Source: Opitutaceae bacterium (GTDB lineage Bacteria; Verrucomicrobiota; Verrucomicrobiia; Opitutales; Opitutaceae). Taken from it: 16,512 bases of DNA. Each line of letters starts with the position of its first letter. The stretch's first letter is position 1. The translations under genes and the position numbers were made by a program. The notes under the pieces were generated by a model. That model was not told where the DNA came from and searched no databases. It saw only the letters and a list, made by a program, of their open reading frames with translations. Location of the stretch: contig JANXSC010000019.1 of assembly GCA_025352845.1 (NCBI GenBank), forward strand, positions 1-16,512, written 5' to 3'. Below, one piece after another: positions 7,046-12,141 of the stretch.

Positions 7046-7130
7046 TGTAGGGCGGGATCGCCCGACCCCGCCGTGCTGGGATGCGTGTTCACACTTTCCC
7101 TGAGGCGGGGTCAGGAGACCCCGCCCTACA
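7046..7130. repeat. Inverted pair of palindromic repeats after rhaI
   Basis: The outer arms are perfect: 11 bases at 7046-7056 (TGTAGGGCGGG) pair with 7120-7130 (CCCGCCCTACA). Each half also folds alone: GGGCG/CGCCC at 7050-7063, and a 9-bp stem GGCGGGGTC/GACCCCGCC at 7104-7125. Such paired elements are like REP/BIME-type repeats. It lies 20 bases beyond the stop of rhaI and upstream of the PQQ dehydrogenase gene, so it could end rhaI transcription or protect the mRNA 3' end, though there is no run of Ts as in a classical terminator. Confidence 0.8.
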
Positions 7131-7150
7131 ACTGCAACAGCCGCCCCACC

Positions 7151-8350
7151 TCACGCAAAACTTCCGCCCTGCGTCAGCCCGAGTTCCTTGCGACGGCGCT
7201 TGCGGTCGGCGGCGGCGGTCTTCGCGTAGCCGGTGCGGCGGTGTTCGGCGAGCGGGTCGGCGGGGAGCTTGTTTGCCTTGCGCCACGCGGCGAGCGCGGG
7301 CGACACGTCGGTGAAGAACGCGTTTTTCAAAATCAATTCGGCATCGACGACGTTGTTCTTCGCCTGCGCGCGGCGGAGCGCGGCGTGATCGACGAGCGCG
7401 GCCTTCGCATAAAGTTCCTGCGCCATGACGACGGTTTGGATGGTCGCCTCGATCTTGGGTTTCTCGTTGTGGCACTGGTCGATCATGTAGGCGATCTTCG
7501 GCAGGCGGCCGCGGTCGGCGGCGAAGAAATGGATTTCGTGGAAGATACGGAAGACCTGGTAGGGATCGATCGAACCGAGCGTGAGATCGTCGTCGGCGTA
7601 GCGGCGGTCGTTGAAGTGGAAACCGCCGAGCATGTCCTCGTCGAGGAGCCACGCGACGATCTGCTCGATGTTCTGCGCGTTGTAGTGGTGGCCGGTGTCG
7701 ACGAGCACCTTGGCGCGCGGACCGGCCTTCTTCGCGAGGAGGAGCGCCATGCCCCAGTCGGCGATGTCGGTCGCGTAAAAGGCGGGCTCAAAGGGTTTGT
7801 ATTCCACGAGCATCGTCTGTTTCGGGCCGAGCCGGCGGTGACACTCGCGTAGCGCCGCCTCGAAGCGCTGCTTGCGATCGCGGATGCTTTCCTGGCCGGG
7901 GTAGTTGGTGCCGTCGGCAAACCAGAGCGAGAGATACTCGCTGTTCACCGCCTTGCCGATCGCGATGGAGTCGATGCAGTGCTGGAGCGCGTGCGTGCGG
8001 ACCGCGGCGTCGGCATTGCCGAACGAGCCCCACTTGTAGCACTGGTCCTGAAACAGGTTCGGGTTAATCGCGCCGATCTTCACGCCGTGTTTGCGCGCGA
8101 GGCGCGCGACAGCCTTCGGATCCTCACCGGGCTTGAAGTCCCACAGCACGTGGACGGCGACGGTCGGGCAGCAGCCGGTGAGCGCGTGGACGTGGCCCGC
8201 ATCGGCGAGCTTGTCGCCAAGATCGATCGCGGCGGCGTCTTGGAAAAATTTCCCGAAACGCGTGCCGGTGTCGGCAAAGCCCCACGAGGGCGTCTCGACG
8301 GCGAAGGTTTCGAGGGCGGCGCGGGCGCGGCGGAGTTGGGCGGGGGTCAT
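7151..8350 (-). CDS. rhaI: L-rhamnose isomerase, alternative (RhaI) type
   Basis: A 399-residue cytosolic TIM-barrel isomerase that converts L-rhamnose to L-rhamnulose, the first step of rhamnose breakdown. It resembles the Pseudomonas stutzeri/RhaI type, not E. coli RhaA. Expected metal-site residues are present in order: E183 (VEYKPFEP), D218 with H221 (VDTGHHYN), H245 (GFHFNDRRYADDDL) and D291 (YMIDQCHNEKPKIEA). The N-terminal VETPSWGFADTGTRF (18-32) is also typical. The length is slightly below the roughly 420-430 residues of known members, and the C-terminus is basic (RKRRRKELG). The ATG at 8350 fits the family N-terminus. No rhamnulokinase or aldolase gene is in the window, so the rest of the pathway must lie elsewhere. 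The gene diverges from the one at 8475. Confidence 0.92.
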   Translation of the reverse strand: MTPAQLRRARAALETFAVETPSWGFADTGTRFGKFFQDAAAIDLGDKLADAGHVHALTGCCPTVAVHVLWDFKPGEDPKAVARLARKHGVKIGAINPNLFQDQCYKWGSFGNADAAVRTHALQHCIDSIAIGKAVNSEYLSLWFADGTNYPGQESIRDRKQRFEAALRECHRRLGPKQTMLVEYKPFEPAFYATDIADWGMALLLAKKAGPRAKVLVDTGHHYNAQNIEQIVAWLLDEDMLGGFHFNDRRYADDDLTLGSIDPYQVFRIFHEIHFFAADRGRLPKIAYMIDQCHNEKPKIEATIQTVVMAQELYAKAALVDHAALRRAQAKNNVVDAELILKNAFFTDVSPALAAWRKANKLPADPLAEHRRTGYAKTAAADRKRRRKELGLTQGGSFA

Positions 8351-8460
8351 GGCGAAAGGAAAGGTTGTGCGGCCCGGGCCGAGGAATGTCAGGCGGGAAA
8401 TGGCGCTGCCCGACCGTGCGTAGCAACATTCGTTTGGACATCAGCCGCATTCGGGCGATG

Positions 8461-8471
8461 TTGTCCGACAA
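8461..8471. promoter_or_regulatory. Small palindrome just before the start codon at 8475
   Basis: TTGTCCGACAA is an 11-base palindrome around one central base, ending 3 bases before the ATG at 8475. It overlaps an imperfect larger dyad (GGACATC near 8436 with GATGTTGTCC at 8457-8466) in the 124-base gap between two divergent genes. It could be an operator, or it could occlude the ribosome binding site. No promoter boxes could be called with confidence. Confidence 0.25.
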
Positions 8472-8474
8472 GTC

Positions 8475-9389
8475 ATGAAATTCGAATCGCTGTCGGCACG
8501 AATCGTGTCTGCGGTCATGCATCTCATGCTGATCGCGGTGTTGCCTGCGGCCCGGGCGCAGACGACGGTCACGGAAAAAACCACTGCGGAGGATCCCGAG
8601 GCGTTCTCGCGCGTGCGCGGACTCTTCGATGTGGACCTGCCGAAGACCGTCGAAAAAGCCTCGCTGAAACTGATCGTGCACCCGCACTTCGGCGATCTGC
8701 TGCATCGCGACTATCTCCGCGTTCCGGTCGGGGTGCGCGTGGGCGTGAACAACCACACCGAGGTCAGCGCGGAGGTGGAGTCGTTTCTCGAGCATCACCT
8801 GAAAAAATCCGGCGCGGGCTACGGTGTGGGCGTCCTGCGCCTCGGCGGAAAATACCAGTGGCTCGACTGGCTGAAGCCCATCGTCGACACGAGCACGGGC
8901 CTCAACACTTCAATCCCCGTCGGCCGGCCGCCACTCGACATGACCGATGGTTTTTACCATTTCTCGCCTTACGTCACGTTTGCCCAGCGCTGGGCGAACC
9001 ACCCGAAGCTCGCGCCGTTTGTAAGTGTCGGCACGGACCTGATTCGGGACGCGCACGTGCGCGGCTCCTTCGCGAAAAATCAGCCGCACTCGAATTCGAC
9101 GAGCGTCTCCGCCGGCTGCTTCGTCGACTACAGCGAGCGCTTCAAATACACGCTCGTCAGCACCTACACGACGACCGCGCTCATCGGCCGCGGGAACAAA
9201 AATTTTCTCTCGGTGAACCCGAGCATCCTCTGGCAACTGCCGCCGATGCTCACGTTTCACTCGAAGTCACGCTGGATTTTCGGTATCGGCCTCAAGGCGA
9301 ACTTCGGACCCGACGGCAGCGAGTTTGGGTCGAGCGCGAAGCTGCGCGGCGAGTTTAGTTTCGCGCGGCTGTTTGGCGCGAAGCGCTGA
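8475..9389 (+). CDS. Predicted outer-membrane beta-barrel protein, hypothetical
   Basis: A 304-residue protein with a signal peptide: a hydrophobic core IVSAVMHLMLIAVLPA (10-25) and cleavage after ARA at about residue 28. The mature part consists of alternating polar/hydrophobic strands rich in Gly, Ser and aromatics (RVPVGVRVGVNN, EVSAEVESFLEH, GYGVGVLRLGGKYQW, LAPFVSVGTDLI, FKYTLVSTYTTTALIG, WIFGIGLKANFG, KLRGEFSFARLFG). This is what a small transmembrane beta-barrel looks like. It does not end in the usual Phe but has a near-terminal aromatic strand. I recognise no specific family; a channel or structural role is possible. It is divergent from rhaI, but a link to rhamnose uptake is unsupported. 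Confidence 0.7.
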   Translation: MKFESLSARIVSAVMHLMLIAVLPAARAQTTVTEKTTAEDPEAFSRVRGLFDVDLPKTVEKASLKLIVHPHFGDLLHRDYLRVPVGVRVGVNNHTEVSAEVESFLEHHLKKSGAGYGVGVLRLGGKYQWLDWLKPIVDTSTGLNTSIPVGRPPLDMTDGFYHFSPYVTFAQRWANHPKLAPFVSVGTDLIRDAHVRGSFAKNQPHSNSTSVSAGCFVDYSERFKYTLVSTYTTTALIGRGNKNFLSVNPSILWQLPPMLTFHSKSRWIFGIGLKANFGPDGSEFGSSAKLRGEFSFARLFGAKR

Positions 9390-9393
9390 TTTC

Positions 9394-9433
9394 GCGAGCG
9401 GAAGGCGTAGCGCGGAGCTTTAGCCCGCGCTCG
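9394..9433. repeat. Palindromic repeat after the outer-membrane protein gene
   Basis: A 7-bp stem (AGCGCGG at 9409-9415 with CCGCGCT at 9425-9431) around AGCTTTAGC, flanked by CGAG/CTCG. It follows the stop at 9389 by a few bases, so it may act as a transcription end. The next 55 bases carry further G+C-rich imperfect hairpins. Confidence 0.6.
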
Positions 9434-9488
9434 AAAACTCAGGGTATTCGAAGCGCGGGGTGAAGCACCGCGCCACCGCTCAAGCTCA

Positions 9489-9516
9489 CGGCGGGGTGCG
9501 GCGACCCCGTCCTACA
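9489..9516. repeat. Palindromic repeat overlapping the end of the Ldh-type gene
   Basis: A CGGGGT/ACCCCG stem at 9492-9508 is followed by TCCTACA. On the minus strand it begins TGTAGGACGGGGTC, close to the TGTAGGGCGGG and GGCGGGGTC parts of the element at 7046-7130. The TAG in its first bases is the stop codon of the minus-strand dehydrogenase gene ending at 9512, so the repeat reaches into that coding region. Confidence 0.6.
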
Positions 9517-10555
9517 ACCGAGCGACGCCAAGCTTCGCCGCCCACGGCGCGAGCGCGGGCAAAATCGACGGATGCAATGCGACGCCGTGCGCGAGCTGCT
9601 CGGCGCGGCGCGCGAGTCCGCGCTCGCCAGGCAATCGCACGCGATCGAAGCCGGGACGCGGCGGTGTGGCCCGGCACGTCGTGGCGATGTGTTCGGTCTG
9701 GCGGCGAAATTCCTCCACGCCACCGAAGCACGCGGGGTTCATCACTTGGAGAAACACGGTCGCGCCCCAGCCTTCCTTTGGATCGGCGCGGCCGTGGCCG
9801 GCGAGGCCGCCGGTGAGCGCCTCGACGAGCAGGGCAAACGCGTAGCCTTTGTGCCCGTGATCGACGCCGCCCAGCGGGAGCAGCGTGCCGGGCGGATTCG
9901 TGGAAAGCGCGGCGGGATCGGTGGTGGGTTCGCCGGCGGCGGTGAGCGCCCATGCGCCGGGGAATTTTTTCCCCTCCGTGTGCAGGCGTTTCGTCAGGCC
10001 GTTCGTCGTGATCGACATCGAGACATCGAGGATCACGGGGTCGCCAGCGGTGGGCCACGCGGCGGCGAGCGGGTTCGGCGTGAACACTTCGCGGCGACCG
10101 CCAAACGGCGCGACGCTGCACACATTCGGATCAGAGCACGTGAGCAGCACCATGAGGCCCTGCTCGGTGACGCGCTGGAGATACGCGGCGAGGCAGGCGA
10201 TGTGGTGGCTGCGGCGAATTGCGACGGTGCAGATGCCGTTCTGCTGCGCGCGCGCCATCGCGAGATCAAGCGCGCGGCGCACGACCCACGGGCCAGGGAG
10301 ACGCTGCGCATCCCACGTGACGGCGGCGGGAAAATCGGCGACGACGCGCGGCTCGCCCGATTTTGTCATCGCGCCTTTTTCAATATCGGCGAGATAGGCG
10401 GGCAGGAGCGCAAGCCCGTGCGTCGTGTGGCCGAGCAGATCGCCCTCGACGAGAATCTCGGCGACGGCCGCGGATTTTTCCGCATCGAGGCCGGCGCGCG
10501 CGAGCAGCGCCGTGGCAAACGCGGTGAGTTGCGCGGCGGAGGGGCGGGCGGACAT
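9512..10555 (-). CDS. Ldh2-family NAD(P)-dependent oxidoreductase (malate/lactate/ureidoglycolate type)
   Basis: A 347-residue cytosolic dehydrogenase of the Ldh_2 fold, distinct from Rossmann-type lactate/malate dehydrogenases. Signature motifs are GHTTHG (42-47) with catalytic H46, RSHHIACLAAY (115-125), APFGGRREVFTPNPLAAAWP (149-168, nucleotide region), DVSMS (177-181) and DHGHKGYAFALLVEAL (232-247). Members oxidise 2-hydroxy acids such as malate, lactate, ureidoglycolate or sugar acids; the substrate is not deducible. The frame is open upstream to 10792, but residues before the ATG at 10555 look unrelated and the family N-terminus (PSAAQLTAFATALLARAGL) begins there. The stop codon comes from a palindromic repeat, so the C-terminus may have been altered slightly. 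The neighbouring rhaI and PQQ enzyme suggest a sugar-oxidation context. Confidence 0.9.
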   Translation of the reverse strand: MSARPSAAQLTAFATALLARAGLDAEKSAAVAEILVEGDLLGHTTHGLALLPAYLADIEKGAMTKSGEPRVVADFPAAVTWDAQRLPGPWVVRRALDLAMARAQQNGICTVAIRRSHHIACLAAYLQRVTEQGLMVLLTCSDPNVCSVAPFGGRREVFTPNPLAAAWPTAGDPVILDVSMSITTNGLTKRLHTEGKKFPGAWALTAAGEPTTDPAALSTNPPGTLLPLGGVDHGHKGYAFALLVEALTGGLAGHGRADPKEGWGATVFLQVMNPACFGGVEEFRRQTEHIATTCRATPPRPGFDRVRLPGERGLARRAEQLAHGVALHPSILPALAPWAAKLGVARL

Positions 10556-10860
10556 GGCGGCAGCAAAGGCGGGAAAAGAAAAACTCTCCAGCCTTTCGGC
10601 GGAAGAGTTTAAGCGAATCGCAGCGGCGCGGCGGCCAGACCCCGCCCTGCTCTGATGGCGAGAGGGCCAAGCGGGAAAAAGCGGTTGGGTGGTTGTTCTT
10701 TTCAGCGGCTTATGGGGAAAGAAGCGGGGCGCGGGGTGCGCCTGGGTTGCGAAGGGTCTCACGTCCCGGACCTGAACGTGGCGGTCGTCCAAGTTAACCT
10801 GCTATCCGCGCGTGGTGGGGCCAGCGCCTGAGGCTGTGTGCAAAGTGGAGCGCGAAAGGC
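10556..10860. other. Gene-free stretch upstream of the Ldh-type gene
   Basis: I see no convincing gene here. The open frames on either strand show no recognisable motifs and have shadow-like composition. A degenerate copy of the GACCCCGCCCT repeat core lies near 10637-10649. The leader of the minus-strand dehydrogenase gene must be in this stretch, but no promoter boxes stand out. Its right end runs into the transposase remnant, and the outer boundary of that element could not be placed. Confidence 0.5.
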
Positions 10861-10869
10861 AGCGACCCC

Positions 10870-11109
10870 ATCTCCAGGGCGGATTAGAGCCCAAGGCGGG
10901 ATCCGGGCGCGCCTGCCCGCCGGAAAAACGGTCGCCCCGGTCGGTGAGTGCGGTGGCGTCCAGGTTGTCGGTCTTCTGGCGGCGCCCGGCGCTGGGCGCC
11001 TCGGCCGCGACGACGTCGCGCGCGGGCAAATCCAATCCCAGCTTGATCGATTCGGCCTTGTTTCCCCCAGGCGTTCCAGCCGTTTCGCAACGCTGGTATT
11101 GTTTGTCAT
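10870..11109 (-). pseudogene. IS110-family transposase remnant
   Basis: On the minus strand an ATG at 11109 opens MTNNTSVAKRLE. A one-base shift near 11072 is then needed to reach TPGGNKAESIKLGLDL (IKLGLD being the first strand of the RuvC-like DEDD domain). The next recognisable segment is RRQKTDNLDATALTDR, which matches the (Q)KTD--DA--L motif that lies about 80-100 residues further on in intact IS110-group enzymes, so an internal deletion has occurred. The remainder of the enzyme, including the Tnp_IS116-like part, is missing. IS110 elements use a DEDD recombinase and lack terminal inverted repeats, so the ends cannot be read off. Assignment is from motif memory and is moderate. Confidence 0.55.
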
Positions 11110-11112
11110 CGC

Positions 11113-11185
11113 GGCGGACAGGTTGGGCGCTTTTCGCCCGCTTGTCCGCCTTCATGGCATCTACGTCGGCAAGAAATTGAGATGC
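11113..11185 (-). other. Two hairpins just upstream of the IS110-like remnant
   Basis: A perfect 8-bp stem (11113-11120 with 11143-11150) encloses an inner 5-bp stem (GGGCG 11125-11129 with CGCCC 11135-11139). A second 6-bp stem GCATCT/AGATGC spans 11157-11185. They lie directly 5' of the transposase start, where IS110-group elements encode their structured guide ('bridge') RNA. The position fits, but only about 110 bases remain before the TIR/TPR gene end, so this would be a partial remnant at best. Confidence 0.35.
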
Positions 11186-11223
11186 GCCCTGTTTACCGGC
11201 GACTACTTCTTCGCCGCCGGCTC

Positions 11224-12141
11224 CTACAAGAGCGCCACAAACTCCGGCGCGTCGCGAATCTTGTCCCACCACGGATCGAGCGGAATGGTCTTGCGCGTCA
11301 CAAACGGCGTCTGGTCGATCAGCTCGGGTAGGTAAGCAGCGGCTTTTTTCGCGTCGCCCATCGCCGCGTAGAAAAGTGCCAGCGCCTGCGGCCGGCCATA
11401 GAGGAGATTTTCCTTCCACACGGGCTCGATCGCCGCGACGAGCCTGGTCGCCTCTTCGCGTTGGTCGAGCCACGCCAGTGTGGTCGCCAGTTCGATCTGG
11501 TAATAGGGATCGGCGGGAGCGTCCTTGATTCGCTGGCGCAGCACCGCCTCGGCCGACTGCCAGGCGGCGCGCTCCGAATTGACCTTGCCGGCGAGTCGGT
11601 GGGCGAGCGCGAGGCGCCACGCTTTTGGCCGCATCAGCATGACCATGTCGTCAGTGTAGTTGCGCGCCGTCAGCGCCGCCGCCGCCTCGACGCGGTCCGG
11701 CCGGCGCTCCATCAGGCCCGCCCACATCGTGATGTAAACCGCCCGGTCCTCCGCGCGCTCGACGATGGGCTGCTGCTCCAACTGATCCAGCACCGCGCGC
11801 ATCGCCGGCAGGTCGCCGCGCCAACCACCGATGAGAGTGGCTTTCAGGATCAACGCCGAGGCAAACGGCTGGATCGCGATGGCGGCGTCCAGATGCTCAA
11901 TCGCCGATGCCACATTCGTCGCCATCGTGCCACCGGGGCCGTAGAAACTGTAGTCACAGTAGCTCATCGCGATTTCGTAGCGCAGCAGCGGATCGCGGGA
12001 CGCGCGACGCAAGATATCCAATTGCACCGCGCGGGCCTCCGTTTCGCGTCCGCGCGTAAACGAAATCGTGAAAGCCAGCGCACGCGCCAGCCGGACGTGG
12101 GTCGGGTGGGCTGCCACGGCCCGGCGCAAATGGGCCTCGGC
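11224..12141 (-). pseudogene. C-terminal TPR part of the TIR-TPR gene, cut off by a TAA
   Basis: This 305-codon stretch continues the frame of the TIR-TPR gene directly after the in-frame TAA at 12142-12144. The junction reads GGLE-stop-AEAHLRRAV, an uninterrupted TPR helix if the stop were a sense codon such as GAA. It holds the rest of the second TPR module (LARALAFTISF, LRYEIAMSY, YYQIELATTLAWLDQREEATRLV, ALALFYAAMGDAKKAAAYLPEL) and ends PLDPWWDKIRDAPEFVALL, the same closing pattern as module one. A TTG at 12129 could in principle restart translation, but nothing suggests it does. The piece is either dead, made by readthrough, or an effect of a sequencing error. The IS110-like remnant abuts its end. 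Confidence 0.85.

Noticed and set aside
6060..7103. Plus-strand open frame of 347 codons opposite the PQQ dehydrogenase
   Set aside because: The opposite strand carries an unmistakable quinoprotein; this frame is an Arg/Ala/His-rich shadow.
7979..9358. Plus-strand open frame of 459 codons across rhaI and the outer-membrane protein gene
   Set aside because: It spans two real genes in another frame, has shadow composition and no family motif.
10838..11335. Plus-strand frame of 165 codons over the IS110 remnant
   Set aside because: No recognisable motif; its composition is consistent with the antisense of the remnant and the TPR end.
10802..11620. Minus-strand frame of 272 codons taken as one gene
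   Set aside because: Its 5' half overlaps the TPR coding region in another frame; only the part below about 11075 carries transposase-like words, so it is described as a remnant instead.
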